This document shows positions 1 through 8,944 of a stretch of 64,000 nucleotides of DNA, piece after piece (the stretch's first letter is position 1; each line of letters opens with the position of its first letter). This DNA is from Agrobacterium fabrum str. C58 (lineage in GTDB: Bacteria > Pseudomonadota > Alphaproteobacteria > Rhizobiales > Rhizobiaceae): assembly GCF_000092025.1 (NCBI RefSeq), contig NC_003062.2, forward strand, positions 1,362,001 to 1,426,000, given 5' to 3'. Position numbers and translations under genes: made by a program. The notes beneath the pieces were generated by a model. The model was given only the letters and a program-made list of their open reading frames with translations, did no database searches and had not been told where the DNA came from.

Positions 1-43
1 AGCGGCTGGGCTGTTTTTGCGCGGTTTTTAATGCCTGCTTGTT

Positions 44-910
44 CTACTTCAGGTCGCTCCCGCGTGCTTCCGCCACCAACCAGTCAGCGAGAAGGCGCGC
101 CGATGCGGTCATCTCTTCCGGTCGGATGAGCCAGTAATATTTATCCGTATCGACGGCCCGGTCGAAAAGCACTGTCAACTGGCCCTCGGCGATCTCTTTA
201 CGAAGAAGTGCCGTCGGGCAGAGGCCGATACCCTGTCCCGCTTTCAAGGCTGTAACCAGTAGATTAAAATCCGCGAAAATCGGACCTGCACCGTAAGGTA
301 GCGACATGTCACCAACCGCAAACCAGTCTCTCCATGCCGTCTCGGTATCATCATGCAGCAGTTCCGCGCGTAACAGGCTGGCCTCGTCATTGAAGGGACC
401 AGCACTGGCGATATAGCTGGGCGCGCAGGTTGGACGTGTTTCTGCGCTGAACAGGGCCACGGCATTTTCCCCGAAGGATATCCCATGCCCGATGGTGAGA
501 TCGGCTGCGCTTGTATGCTGCGCGCCGGAATAGCTGATCGACACCTGTATGTCTGGATGCGAGGCCCGGAAGCGGGGCAGCCGGGGCGTGAGAAAATGCG
601 CCACTACCGAAGGCAGGCTGGCAAGGCGCACGGTCATGCGGTCGTGACCCCGGCGGATGCGCTCCGCGCCAGAAGCGATCTGCCGCAGGCTGCCCGAGAC
701 CGTGTTGCCAAATTCCATTCCGGCGGGGGTAAGCCTGACGCCGCGCGCGTGGCGCTCGAAAAGAGCGACCCCAAGCCATGCTTCCAGATTGCGCACATGC
801 TGGCTCACCGCAGTGGCTGTCATGCCAAGTTCCTGCGCGGCCAGGGCAAAACTAGCCTTTCTGGCGGCGGATTCGAAAGCACGAAGGGTGGCGAGTGGTG
901 GCAGTGTCAT
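44..910 (-). CDS. LysR-family transcriptional regulator
   Basis: A 288-residue LysR-type regulator of the GcvA/AmpR-like branch. The N-terminal winged helix-turn-helix lies at about residues 5-65 (key stretch SFALAAQELGMTATAVSQHV), followed by the usual effector-binding domain. The open frame extends 25 codons further upstream, but the start chosen here (MTLPPLATLRAFESAAR) matches the normal N-terminus of the family, where the helix-turn-helix starts within about 20 residues. It is divergent from the DUF1989 gene with 110 bp between them, the usual arrangement for a LysR protein controlling its neighbour. That control is inferred; the effector is unknown. Confidence 0.85.
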   Translation of the reverse strand: MTLPPLATLRAFESAARKASFALAAQELGMTATAVSQHVRNLEAWLGVALFERHARGVRLTPAGMEFGNTVSGSLRQIASGAERIRRGHDRMTVRLASLPSVVAHFLTPRLPRFRASHPDIQVSISYSGAQHTSAADLTIGHGISFGENAVALFSAETRPTCAPSYIASAGPFNDEASLLRAELLHDDTETAWRDWFAVGDMSLPYGAGPIFADFNLLVTALKAGQGIGLCPTALLRKEIAEGQLTVLFDRAVDTDKYYWLIRPEEMTASARLLADWLVAEARGSDLK

Positions 911-1020
911 GATCGATGAGGCTAAGTGAGGCTTGGGCTGAGCGCAAGAAAAACCTGTCTTGTCAGCGGGGTGGACATGGCGCAATTATCACGTCGATTA
1001 CGTCTTTCTCCGAGGATTTC

Positions 1021-1872
1021 ATGACTACCATGCCTGCTGCCGAACCCGTGGATGCCGCCGAGCGCCGCGCCATCAGTCCTGTCGTTGTTTATCCGAACGG
1101 CACGCTGGAGGCCCCGGACCTTGCGCGTCTCGTGCAAGCAAAGAACGGTATGGAGAAGATCGATGAGGTCATCATACCCCCGCGTGGCGGCCGCACCTTC
1201 ACTGTACCCAAGGGGCATTTTTTCCGTATCGTCAGCATCGAAGGCCCGCAGGTGGGGGATTTGAATCTCTGGAACGCCCATGATCTGAACGAGCGCTTTT
1301 TCAGCGGGAAGACGCGCGCGTTGCATGCCACCCATGTTTCCGTCGGCAACCGGCTGTGGAGCAACCTGCCATCCCTGCGGCCGATGGCGACAATCACCCA
1401 TGATACGCTGTCATGGTATGGCTTCGACGAGGATGGCGGCGGTGTGCATGATGTGATCGGCACCCGCTGCGATCCCTATACCAACAAGCTGCTGAGCGGT
1501 GGCGATTATCACCATTGTTGCCATTCGAACCTGACAAACGCGCTCGCTTCCGCCAGGGGCCTGTCGTTCCGAGAGGCCGAGCCGCATGTGCATGATGTGC
1601 TGAATGTCTTCATGTGCACCGGTTTCACCCGCGATACACACCAATATTTCATGAAGGCGAGCCCGGTGCGGCCGGGTGACTATTTGGAATTATTCGCGGA
1701 AATTGACCTCATCGGTGCGCTTTCCGCCTGCCCGGGCGGCGATTGCAGCGCCACGCATTCAAGTGACATGGCGGCCTGTTATCCGCTGAAGGTGGAAATT
1801 TTTCGGCCGGATATGGCCGTGCTGGTAGGCTGGCCGTGGCCGGATCGGAATGCCTACCGTCCTGTCGAGTGA
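1021..1872 (+). CDS. DUF1989 (urea carboxylase-associated family) protein
   Basis: A 283-residue protein of the DUF1989 family, related to the urea amidolyase-associated proteins found beside urea carboxylase. Conserved blocks include the His/Cys cluster DYHHCCHSN (about residues 161-169), the motif DTLSWYG and the late CPGGDCSATHSSD. These probably form a metal site, as in the family structures. The start at 1021 is preceded by CGAGGA about 5 nt upstream; the frame stays open to 916 but without a ribosome site. No urea carboxylase or allophanate hydrolase gene is nearby, so a urea-related role is not supported here. The only contextual clue is the divergent LysR gene. Function unknown. Confidence 0.8.
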   Translation: MTTMPAAEPVDAAERRAISPVVVYPNGTLEAPDLARLVQAKNGMEKIDEVIIPPRGGRTFTVPKGHFFRIVSIEGPQVGDLNLWNAHDLNERFFSGKTRALHATHVSVGNRLWSNLPSLRPMATITHDTLSWYGFDEDGGGVHDVIGTRCDPYTNKLLSGGDYHHCCHSNLTNALASARGLSFREAEPHVHDVLNVFMCTGFTRDTHQYFMKASPVRPGDYLELFAEIDLIGALSACPGGDCSATHSSDMAACYPLKVEIFRPDMAVLVGWPWPDRNAYRPVE

Positions 1873-1893
1873 TAGGTCAGAAAACCTATCCTC

Positions 1894-1981
1894 CGTCATG
1901 CTCGGGCCTGTCCCGAGCATCTGCAACCGATTGATTTCACGATACGTGGTTAGATCCTCGGCACAAGGCCGAGGATGACGT
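1894..1981 (+). repeat. RIME1-like intergenic repeat, copy 1
   Basis: An element of about 88 bp made of two inverted repeats: one around GCTCGGGCCTGTCCCGAGC (1900-1918) and one around CCTCGGCACAAGGCCGAGG (1957-1975), bounded by CGTCATG and GATGACG. A second copy occurs at about 60932-61022 in the opposite orientation. Two adjacent large palindromes between genes is the described form of Rhizobium-specific intergenic mosaic elements (RIME). It lies between the convergent DUF1989 and HIT genes, so the folded RNA could also end transcripts from both sides. Confidence 0.8.
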
Positions 1982-1998
1982 TGCGTGTTTAGCCAGCG

Positions 1999-2427
1999 TC
2001 ACGAAGCAAGCGCCGCCCTTATCTTCTCCGCATGAGCCTTCAGCACCTCGCCGTCGGCCATGGCACCGGAATGCGGTTTCAACGGCTCGCCTTCCTTGCG
2101 CGGAATGACGTGGAAATGCAGGTGGAACACCGTCTGGCCGGCCGCCGGTTCGTTGAACTGCGCGACGAAGACGCCATCCGCATTGAAAGCTTCCTTGGCG
2201 GCTACGGCGAGTTTCTGCACCACGGCAATGGTTCTTGCCAGCACTTGAGGGTCGGCATCGAGCAGATTGCGGGAGCCGGTCTTGGGAACGACGAGCAGAT
2301 GGCCGGGTGCCTGCGGCATCACATCCATGAAGGCCAGCGTATGCTCATCTTCATAAAGCTTGTGGCTCGGAATTTCGCCGCGCAGGATTTTTGCGAAGAT
2401 ATTGTTGTCGTCATAGGCGCTGGCCAT
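1999..2427 (-). CDS. HIT-family nucleotide hydrolase (Hint-like)
   Basis: A 142-residue histidine-triad protein. The signature H-x-H-x-H-x-x is visible as FHLHFHVI near residue 102, preceded by the family's CxxC-less N-terminal block IFAKILRGEIPSHKLYEDE and PGHLLVVPK. Hint-type enzymes hydrolyse purine nucleoside phosphoramidates and acyl-adenylates in the cytoplasm. The start is supported by GAGGAG about 7 nt upstream on the minus strand. It is the last gene of the minus-strand run that starts with the RidA-like gene, 21 bp after the acetyltransferase gene. Confidence 0.9.
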   Translation of the reverse strand: MASAYDDNNIFAKILRGEIPSHKLYEDEHTLAFMDVMPQAPGHLLVVPKTGSRNLLDADPQVLARTIAVVQKLAVAAKEAFNADGVFVAQFNEPAAGQTVFHLHFHVIPRKEGEPLKPHSGAMADGEVLKAHAEKIRAALAS

Positions 2428-2448
2428 CGGTGATCTCCTCGTCGCGGA

Positions 2449-3648
2449 CTATGCGTCCGGTTCGTGTTCCTGTCTCTCGCCCTTGCGGAAGGGCGTGTGT
2501 TCATCAAGATAATCGCCGATATGCTCGACTTCTTCGCGCTCGCGCTGAAGATAATCGGCAATGGCGCGGCGCAGGCCCGGATGGGCGATGAAATGCGCCG
2601 AATGGGTAGTGACCGGCACATAACCACGCGCCAGCTTGTGTTCGCCCTGCGCACCGGCTTCCACCCGTTTCAATCTCTTCGCCAGCGCGAAATCGATCGC
2701 CTGATGATAACAGACCTCGAAATGCAGGAAGGGATGATCCTCGATGCAGCCCCAGTGGCGGCCATAAAGTGCATCCGAACCGATGAAATTGATCGCCCCG
2801 GCAATGTAGCGCCCCTCGCGTTTGGCCATCACCAGCAGCACATCATCGGCCATGCGCTCGCCGATCAGCGAGTAGAACTTCCGCGTCAGATAGGGCCGGC
2901 CCCATTTGCGGCTGCCGGTATCCATGTAGAAGGCGAAGAACTGGTCCCAGATATCTTCGGTCAGATCGCTTCCGGTCAGCCAGTCGATCTCGATGCCATG
3001 TTCCAGCGCGGCGCGGCGTTCCTTTTTCAGCCCCTTGCGTTTGCGCGAGGAGAGGGCGTCGAGAAAATCATCGTGGTCGCGATAACCGTGATTGATGAAG
3101 TGGAACTGCTGGTCTTTCCTGTGCAGGAAATCGCGCGGCAGCAGGGCAGACAGATCATCCTCTTCCAGAAACGTGACATGCGCGGAGGAAACGCCGATCT
3201 TTTCCGTTACCTGCGCGAGACCAGAGGCCAGAAGCGGCTTGAAGCGCGTGGCATCCACGGCTTCGGAAACAAGCAGCCTCGGCCCGGTCGCAGGCGTGAA
3301 GGGAACCGAACATTGCAGTTTTGGATAATAGTGACCACCGGCCCGTTCAAAAGCGTCCGCCCAGCCGTGGTCGAAGACATATTCGCCCTGACTGTGGTTC
3401 TTCAGATAGGCCGGCACAGCGCCGACGAGCATTCCCACGGCATCTTCCAGCAGCAAGTGATGGCCAAGCCAGCCGGTCTTTGCCGTCGCCGAGCCGGAAT
3501 CCTCCATGGAGGATAAAAACGCATGAGAAATAAAGGGGTTGTAGTATTTTTCTGACGTATTGCGCGAAACTCCGGAAAGCTGGTTCCAGCTTTCCGGATC
3601 GATATCCGTGAAGGATTGCGCAACGCGTATTGAATAATCTTCTGTCAT
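2449..3648 (-). CDS. FemAB-like (DUF482) GNAT-fold N-acyltransferase
   Basis: A 399-residue protein of the DUF482/FemAB_like family (Pfam PF04339), a double GNAT fold. Recognisable family stretches are KTGWLGHHLLLED, VFDHGWADAFERAGGHYYPK, SRKRKGLKKERR, the GRHWGC block near residue 296 and the C-terminal GEHKLARGY. The family is annotated as peptidoglycan biosynthesis/recognition, but the substrate has not been settled. Its start codon overlaps the stop of the phosphodiesterase gene by 4 bp (ATGA), so the two are translationally coupled. Full family length. Confidence 0.8.
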   Translation of the reverse strand: MTEDYSIRVAQSFTDIDPESWNQLSGVSRNTSEKYYNPFISHAFLSSMEDSGSATAKTGWLGHHLLLEDAVGMLVGAVPAYLKNHSQGEYVFDHGWADAFERAGGHYYPKLQCSVPFTPATGPRLLVSEAVDATRFKPLLASGLAQVTEKIGVSSAHVTFLEEDDLSALLPRDFLHRKDQQFHFINHGYRDHDDFLDALSSRKRKGLKKERRAALEHGIEIDWLTGSDLTEDIWDQFFAFYMDTGSRKWGRPYLTRKFYSLIGERMADDVLLVMAKREGRYIAGAINFIGSDALYGRHWGCIEDHPFLHFEVCYHQAIDFALAKRLKRVEAGAQGEHKLARGYVPVTTHSAHFIAHPGLRRAIADYLQREREEVEHIGDYLDEHTPFRKGERQEHEPDA

Positions 3649-4385
3649 GCCGTGGCGGACGGGTTCTCTCTCGGGTCGAAACCTTCGAATGTCATCTGGT
3701 CCGCATATTTATAGGTAGTCGCGCGCGCATTTTCATCCCTTACCGTCCAGGTAATCACCGGAAGCCCGAGTTTTCTTTGCGCTTCGATGAAGCTGTTGGG
3801 CAGATGACCCCAATGATAGGAGATGAAATCGAGCCCCAGCTGCATCGCTTCGTCATGCCTGAAGAAATCTTCCGGCTTGTCGCCTTCCGCCGTGAGCCCA
3901 AGCGGCCAGGGCGAGCCCGCAGCCTTCAGGTCTTTCAGCAGATGATGATCGAAGCTCATCAGCGCCACATGGCCCTTGTAGCCCTCGAGGTCCTCCAGCA
4001 CCGCTTCGGCAAAACCATCGTCGACGCCTTCGCCTTCACGGCCTTTCAGCTCGATGACGAGCGGCACCTTGCCGGCGCAGAGTGTCAGAAGCTGCTTGAG
4101 GGTGGGGACGCGGTCCTTGGTCTGCCCAACGGAGAGCATCGCCAGTTCGGCTGACGTGCGTTCGCGCACATCGCCCTTGATGCCGGTCAGCCTTTCTAGA
4201 TCGTGGTCATGGAAAACCACCGGCACGCTGTCGGCGGCCAGCTGCACGTCGCATTCGATGGCGAAACCGGCCTCGATGGCGCGGGAAAAGGCGGAAATCG
4301 TGTTTTCCCAGACCGCCTTGTTGAGATCATGATAGCCACGATGGGCGACGGGTTGAGCCGTCAACCAGGAAAGCTTGAGCGTCAT
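3645..4385 (-). CDS. Glycerophosphodiester phosphodiesterase family protein
   Basis: A 246-residue cytoplasmic GDPD-domain protein. The catalytic core is clear: AHRGYH (residues 14-19), WENTISAF, the metal ligands in ECDVQLAADSVPVVFHDHDLERLTG, and LVIELKG in mid-protein. Such enzymes hydrolyse glycerophosphodiesters to glycerol-3-phosphate and an alcohol. No signal peptide is seen, which fits a UgpQ-like cytoplasmic enzyme. Both ends overlap neighbouring genes by 4 bp (RidA-like upstream, acetyltransferase downstream), so this is one tight operon. Physiological substrate not determinable. Confidence 0.87.
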   Translation of the reverse strand: MTLKLSWLTAQPVAHRGYHDLNKAVWENTISAFSRAIEAGFAIECDVQLAADSVPVVFHDHDLERLTGIKGDVRERTSAELAMLSVGQTKDRVPTLKQLLTLCAGKVPLVIELKGREGEGVDDGFAEAVLEDLEGYKGHVALMSFDHHLLKDLKAAGSPWPLGLTAEGDKPEDFFRHDEAMQLGLDFISYHWGHLPNSFIEAQRKLGLPVITWTVRDENARATTYKYADQMTFEGFDPRENPSATA

Positions 4386-4852
4386 ACGTCGATTTCCACG
4401 ATGGCGTCGATTTCGACTGACGCATTGAAGGGCAGGGACGCCATGCCGACGGCCGCGCGGGCATGTCTGCCGGGCTCACCGAGAACTGTGGCAATGAGAT
4501 TGGAAGCGCCGTTGATGACGAGATGCTGCTCCACGAACTCCGGAACGGACGCAACGAAGCCATTCAGCTTGATGACGCGGCGGATTTTCGAGAGGTCGCC
4601 ATTCAAAGCGGCCTTGACCTGTGCGAGAATGTTGACGGCGCATAATTCGGCCGCGCGCTGGGCGCTTGCAACGTCGACATCGCGGCCAACGAGGCCTGTC
4701 ACCGCAATCTTGCCCGATTCCATCGGCAGTTGACCTGATACATAAAGAAGATTGCCGCTGATGGTGAACGGAACGTAGTTTGCGGCTGGTGCTGCGGCGA
4801 CAGGAAGCGTAAAGCCAAGTTCCTTGAGGCGGCCTTCGATGACGTCAGACAT
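4382..4852 (-). CDS. RidA (YjgF/YER057c/UK114) family protein
   Basis: A 156-residue RidA-superfamily protein, slightly longer than the 128-residue founding RidA. The typical end (GRHARAAVGMASLPFNASVE followed by IDAIVEI) keeps the arginine that binds the carboxylate of imine substrates in active RidA proteins. The N-terminus (SDVIEGRLKELGF) and length suggest the RutC-distant YjgH/Rid subgroup rather than canonical RidA, so deaminase activity on 2-aminoacrylate is plausible but not certain. It is the first gene of a four-gene minus-strand operon; GGAGAC lies 6 nt before the start. Confidence 0.85.
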   Translation of the reverse strand: MSDVIEGRLKELGFTLPVAAAPAANYVPFTISGNLLYVSGQLPMESGKIAVTGLVGRDVDVASAQRAAELCAVNILAQVKAALNGDLSKIRRVIKLNGFVASVPEFVEQHLVINGASNLIATVLGEPGRHARAAVGMASLPFNASVEIDAIVEIDV

Positions 4853-4968
4853 TTTCGTCTCCGGTTTTGTTGTAAATCCTTCAAGAATCCGGCATTCAGA
4901 AGATGTTGATCCAAAAGCCGGGCGGTTGCTTGTACAATATGAGCAGCGAGTCCAACAGGAGATATTGC

Positions 4969-5811
4969 ATGTTTGTCAGGACGCTTGGTTTCGTTGCCGC
5001 AACAGGGCTTATGACCGGCCTGTCAAACGCTGCCAATGCCTTGCCCATCGCGGTTCCGGATCTCGTCGCCCATCGCGCCGTCTACGATCTCGAGCTCAAG
5101 GATGCGTCGGACCGCTCCGGCATCGAGGGCATGACCGGCCGCATGGTTTATGAATTCACCGGCTCGGCCTGTCAGGGTTACAAGACGGATTTCCGCTTCG
5201 TGACGCAGATCAACACCGGCGATGCGGTTCGCATGACCGACCAGCAGACCAAGACCTTCGAGGACCTCGCTGCCAAGAAGTTCACCTTCGAGACCAAGTC
5301 CTACACCGATGACAAGCTGGACAAGGAAGTGCAGGGAGCTGCAATCGACGGCACCGATGGCGTGAAGGTCGATCTGACCCGCCCGGATGCCCGACAGGTC
5401 AGTCTCGTCGCCAGCGAATTCCCGACGCAGCACATGTTCCAGGTCATCGAGCATGCGAAACAGGGAAAACGCATTTTCGAATCGCGCATTTTCGATGGTT
5501 CGGATGATGGTGATGAAAGCCTGATCACGTCCACACTGGTCGGCAAGTCGCAGATGCCGAAGGATGGCGATGCCGACGCCGGCAAGGCTGGAGAATTCGC
5601 CAAGGCGGCATTCTGGCCGGTGACCATCGCTTACTACAACGACAAGACCGGCACCGACGCCCTGCCGATCTACCGCATGTCGTTCAAGCTTTACGAAAAC
5701 GGAATCACCCGCGATCTGACGATGGATTACGGCGATTTCGTCCTGACGGGAAAGCTTGCGAAGCTTGATATTCTCAAGCCCGAAACCTGCGAAAATAAAC
5801 CGGTTCGCTGA
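4969..5811 (+). CDS. eipB: EipB-family (DUF1849) cell-envelope integrity protein
   Basis: A 280-residue secreted protein. Residues 1-24 form a signal peptide (hydrophobic VAATGLMTGLS, likely cleavage after NANA/ALP). The rest matches DUF1849 proteins such as Brucella EipB, which form a periplasmic beta-spiral stabilised by a disulfide. Two cysteines fit that: one in GSACQGY, one in PETCENKP near the C-terminus. The start at 4969 has AGGAGA 6 nt upstream and directly begins a good signal peptide; the frame extends to 4903 but those residues would bury the signal. Role in envelope stability is inferred from Brucella. Confidence 0.82.
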   Translation: MFVRTLGFVAATGLMTGLSNAANALPIAVPDLVAHRAVYDLELKDASDRSGIEGMTGRMVYEFTGSACQGYKTDFRFVTQINTGDAVRMTDQQTKTFEDLAAKKFTFETKSYTDDKLDKEVQGAAIDGTDGVKVDLTRPDARQVSLVASEFPTQHMFQVIEHAKQGKRIFESRIFDGSDDGDESLITSTLVGKSQMPKDGDADAGKAGEFAKAAFWPVTIAYYNDKTGTDALPIYRMSFKLYENGITRDLTMDYGDFVLTGKLAKLDILKPETCENKPVR

Positions 5812-5847
5812 AACGCGGGCCATTCTTGCGGTTTTTTCGCATAAATG

Positions 5848-5876
5848 CTTGCATTTTCATGCGGGCGACTGTATGC
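5848..5876 (+). promoter_or_regulatory. Putative sigma-70 promoter of rpsB
   Basis: CTTGCA (5848-5853), a 17-nt spacer and GTATGC (5871-5876) resemble the alphaproteobacterial CTTGAC-N17-CTATAT promoter. Transcription from about 5883 would give a leader of some 120 nt before rpsB, a suitable place for S2 autoregulation. The prediction rests on sequence similarity only. Confidence 0.4.
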
Positions 5877-6004
5877 GGCTCACCATTCCACACGCGAAGC
5901 TTGGGATGTTCCGGGAGAAATCCGGTCCGTTCCGCCCGGTGGTATCGATGAAAATCGGTGCTGTTCGCTTCGCGGGGGTTAAACCGGAAAAGGAGTAACA
6001 AGGC

Positions 6005-6772
6005 ATGGCATTGCCCGATTTTTCTATGCGTCAGCTTCTCGAAGCTGGTGTTCACTTTGGTCACCAGACGCATCGCTGGAACCCGAAGATGAAGCCGTAC
6101 ATCTTCGGCGACCGTAACAACATCCACATCATCGACCTGGCTCAGACCGTTCCGATGCTTTCGCGCGCCCTTCAGGTCGTGTCCGACACCGTTGCCCGTG
6201 GCGGCCGCGTTCTGTTCGTTGGCACCAAGCGCCAGGCGTCGGAAATCATTGCCGACAGCGCAAAGCGTTCGGCCCAGTACTACGTCAACTCCCGCTGGCT
6301 CGGCGGCATGATGACCAACTGGAAGACCATTTCGAACTCGATCCAGCGTCTGCGCAAGGTTGACGAAATCCTGAACTCGGAAGGCTCCGGCTATTCCAAG
6401 AAAGAGCGTCTGACCCTCGAGCGCGAACGCGAAAAGCTTGAAAAGGCTCTCGGCGGTATCCGCGATATGGGCGGCGTTCCGGACCTGATGTTCATCATCG
6501 ACACCAACAAGGAAAAGATCGCGATCGAAGAAGCCAAGCGTCTTGGCATTCCGGTCGTTGCGATCATCGACAGCAACTGCGACCCGGATCACATCGACTA
6601 TCCGATCCCCGGTAACGACGATGCCTCGCGCGCCATCTCGCTTTATTGCGACCTGATCGCCCGCGCTGCCATCGACGGTATCGCACGTCAGCAGGGCGCT
6701 TCCGGCCGCGACATCGGCGCTTCTGAAGAAGCTCCGATTGAGCCCGCTCTCGAAGACGAGGCTGGCGCCTGA
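6005..6772 (+). CDS. rpsB: 30S ribosomal protein S2
   Basis: A 255-residue ribosomal protein S2. The family signatures are intact: [20 protein letters not shown] at the N-terminus (residues 6-25), [26 protein letters not shown] and [16 protein letters not shown], ending with [12 protein letters not shown] strong AAAAGGAG site lies 6-7 nt before the ATG. It is followed by a strong hairpin terminator and then tsf, the order found in almost all bacteria. Codon choice is visibly biased to preferred codons, as expected for a highly expressed gene. Confidence 0.98.
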   Translation: MALPDFSMRQLLEAGVHFGHQTHRWNPKMKPYIFGDRNNIHIIDLAQTVPMLSRALQVVSDTVARGGRVLFVGTKRQASEIIADSAKRSAQYYVNSRWLGGMMTNWKTISNSIQRLRKVDEILNSEGSGYSKKERLTLEREREKLEKALGGIRDMGGVPDLMFIIDTNKEKIAIEEAKRLGIPVVAIIDSNCDPDHIDYPIPGNDDASRAISLYCDLIARAAIDGIARQQGASGRDIGASEEAPIEPALEDEAGA

Positions 6773-6828
6773 TTTAGGCCCTGTCTGGCGGCGATTTTTT
6801 AATCACCGTCTCCTCGACCAGGATATGA

Positions 6829-6875
6829 CAAGGCCGTCAAAGACCTTCAATGGGTTGACGGCCTTGTTCGTTTCT
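6829..6875 (+). terminator. Rho-independent terminator after rpsB
   Basis: A perfect 12-bp stem CAAGGCCGTCAA (6829-6840) and TTGACGGCCTTG (6855-6866), 14-nt loop, followed by TTCGTTTCT. It sits between rpsB and tsf, so tsf is likely to receive reduced read-through or have its own promoter. Confidence 0.75.
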
Positions 6876-7131
6876 AACCGCTCCGCCATGTGTTTTTCTA
6901 AAACCGAAGGCGTCCGATGTGGTTGGAACGGCAGGCAGTCTTCATAACGCTGTCACACTAGAGCGGCACCCATCATTTCGATGTATGGCGACGCCGCAGC
7001 ACTTGGGAATGCGCATGCCCATCCCGGAACCTCCGGGTTTCAAAGGGTGTGCGGCCGGGTACAGTCATCACCCAGAACTTCGGCACGGCAAATTCCGCCG
7101 ACTGACCGATCGAACCGATAAGAGGCAAACA
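6876..7131. other. Intergenic region upstream of tsf
   Basis: About 256 bp between the rpsB terminator and tsf. I see no convincing gene. Open frames run into tsf but lack ribosome sites and family similarity. TTGGAA (6923-6928) is a possible -35, but no good -10 follows at the right distance. A separate tsf promoter is expected here; its exact place cannot be read. AAGAGGCAAACA just before the tsf ATG holds the ribosome site. Confidence 0.5.
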
Positions 7132-8058
7132 ATGACCGAAATCACAGCCGCAATGGTGAAGGAACTGCGCGAGAAGTCTGGCGCAGGCATGATGGACTGC
7201 AAGAAGGCTCTTGCTGAAACCAATGGCGACATGGAAGCGGCAATCGACTGGCTGCGCGCCAAGGGCATCGCAAAGGCCGACAAGAAGTCCGGCCGCACGG
7301 CTGCCGAAGGTCTGATCGGCGTTGCCACCATGGGTCACAAGGCTGTTGTTGTCGAACTCAACTCCGAAACCGACTTCGTTGCCCGTAACGACGCGTTCCA
7401 GGACCTCATCCGCGGTATTGCGCAGGTTGCTCTGACAACCGACGGCACCGTTGACGCTGTTTCCGCTGCGACCTATCCGGCAACCGGCAAGTCTGTTGCC
7501 GACAGCATCAAGGACGCGATTGCGACCATCGGCGAAAACATGACGCTGCGCCGCTCGGCTGCACTCGAAGTGCCGCACGGTGTTGTTGCGACCTACGTCC
7601 ACAACGCTGCCGGCGACGGCATCGGCAAGCTCGGCGTTCTGGTTGCCCTGAAGTCGGAAGGCGACAAGGCCGTTCTGAACTCCATCGGCCGTCAGGTTGC
7701 CATGCACATCGCTGCGACCAACCCGCTCGCCATCCGCGCTGAAGAAGTCGACGCCGCTGTTGCTGAACGCGAGCGCAACGTCTTCATCGAACAGGCCCGC
7801 GAATCCGGCAAGCCGGAAGCCATCATCGAAAAGATGGTTGATGGCCGTATGCGCAAGTTCTTCGAAGAAGTCGCCCTTCTGTCGCAGGCTTTCGTTATCA
7901 ACCCTGACATCACTGTCGGCGCTGCCATCAAGGAAGTCGAAAAGGAAGCCGGCGCTTCCATCGAAGTGACGGGCATGGTTCGCCTGCTGCTCGGCGAAGG
8001 CGTCGAAAAGGAAGAAAGCGATTTCGCGGCAGAAGTCGCAGCCGTCGCCAAGGGCTGA
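7132..8058 (+). CDS. tsf: Translation elongation factor Ts
   Basis: A 308-residue EF-Ts, the nucleotide exchange factor of EF-Tu. The N-terminal UBA-like domain begins [20 protein letters not shown], followed by the core signatures [18 protein letters not shown] and [12 protein letters not shown] (about residues 72-83), which contact EF-Tu. The start at 7132 is chosen because the family begins at this point and AGAGG precedes it; the frame is open for 71 more codons upstream but nothing there resembles EF-Ts. Part of the rpsB-tsf-pyrH-frr block. Confidence 0.97.
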   Translation: MTEITAAMVKELREKSGAGMMDCKKALAETNGDMEAAIDWLRAKGIAKADKKSGRTAAEGLIGVATMGHKAVVVELNSETDFVARNDAFQDLIRGIAQVALTTDGTVDAVSAATYPATGKSVADSIKDAIATIGENMTLRRSAALEVPHGVVATYVHNAAGDGIGKLGVLVALKSEGDKAVLNSIGRQVAMHIAATNPLAIRAEEVDAAVAERERNVFIEQARESGKPEAIIEKMVDGRMRKFFEEVALLSQAFVINPDITVGAAIKEVEKEAGASIEVTGMVRLLLGEGVEKEESDFAAEVAAVAKG

Positions 8059-8088
8059 TTATATTTACCCAATCTTGGGAAAACGGGA

Positions 8089-8114
8089 GGGCATCGCGTG
8101 ACAACGCGGTGCCC
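8089..8114 (+). terminator. Hairpin between tsf and pyrH (possible terminator/attenuator)
   Basis: An 11-bp stem with one G-U pair, GGGCATCGCGT (8089-8099) and ACGCGGTGCCC (8104-8114), with a GACA loop. It lacks a clear T-run, so termination may be partial. Confidence 0.5.
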
Positions 8115-8155
8115 TTCGTGTATCCGCGTTTCGGTTACATTTCCGAGGAGTCATG

Positions 8156-8878
8156 ATGTCTTCCAAGCCGATCTACAAACGTGTTCTTCTCAAGGCTTCC
8201 GGTGAAGCCCTCATGGGCGACCAGGGTTTCGGTATCGATGTGGCGGTGGCCGACCGTATCGCCTCCGATATTGCCGAGGCGAGGGCGATGGGCGTTGAAG
8301 TCGGCGTCGTCGTCGGCGGTGGCAATATTTTCCGCGGCGTCGCCGTGGCGTCCAAGGGCGGCGACCGCGTCACCGGCGACCATATGGGCATGCTGGCAAC
8401 CGTCATCAACGCGCTAGCACTTGCAACCTCGCTGCGCAAGCTCAGCATCGACACGGTCGTTCTCTCGGCAATCGCGATGCCGGAAATCTGTGAGAGCTTC
8501 TCGCAGCGCGCTGCCCTTCACCATCTGGCCCAGGGTCGCGTGGTGATTTTTGCCGGCGGCACGGGCAACCCGTTCTTCACCACCGATTCTGCCGCAGCCT
8601 TGCGCGCCGCGGAAATGGGCGCCGAGGCGATCTTCAAGGGTACCCAGGTGGATGGCATCTATTCCGCCGACCCGAAGAAGGATCCGACAGCCACCCGTTT
8701 CGACGAGCTGACCCATAGCGAAGTGCTCGGCAAGGGGCTGGCGGTGATGGATATCGCAGCTGTTGCTCTCGCTCGCGAAAACCACATCCCGATCATCGTT
8801 TTCTCGATCCACGAGAAGGGCGGTTTCGCGCAGATATTGACCGGCGGTGGTCGCAAGACCATCGTGCACGACAAATAA
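8156..8878 (+). CDS. pyrH: UMP kinase
   Basis: A 240-residue bacterial UMP kinase (amino-acid-kinase fold) that makes UDP from UMP and ATP. Signatures: YKRVLLKASGEALMG (glycine-rich start), VVVGGGNIFRG, DHMGMLATVINALAL, VIFAGGTGNPFFTTD for nucleotide binding, and the C-terminal GGRKTIV. Two ATG codons lie in tandem (8153 and 8156). GAGGAG ends 2 nt before the first and 5 nt before the second, so 8156 is preferred. Located in the conserved tsf-pyrH-frr order. Confidence 0.97.
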   Translation: MSSKPIYKRVLLKASGEALMGDQGFGIDVAVADRIASDIAEARAMGVEVGVVVGGGNIFRGVAVASKGGDRVTGDHMGMLATVINALALATSLRKLSIDTVVLSAIAMPEICESFSQRAALHHLAQGRVVIFAGGTGNPFFTTDSAAALRAAEMGAEAIFKGTQVDGIYSADPKKDPTATRFDELTHSEVLGKGLAVMDIAAVALARENHIPIIVFSIHEKGGFAQILTGGGRKTIVHDK

Positions 8879-8944
8879 TCAAAAAACGACGTCGCCTCCG
8901 GGGCGGATTCCGGCCGCCTTGGCCGATAGAGATGGAGTATCAAG

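Noticed and set aside
4903..4938. An earlier eipB start at 4903 or 4939
   Set aside because: Both would place 10-22 polar residues ahead of the signal peptide, and the AGGAGA site is correctly spaced only for 4969.
5023..5823. A 266-codon minus-strand frame opposite eipB
   Set aside because: The plus-strand protein has a signal peptide, paired cysteines and a family match; the antisense frame has none of these.
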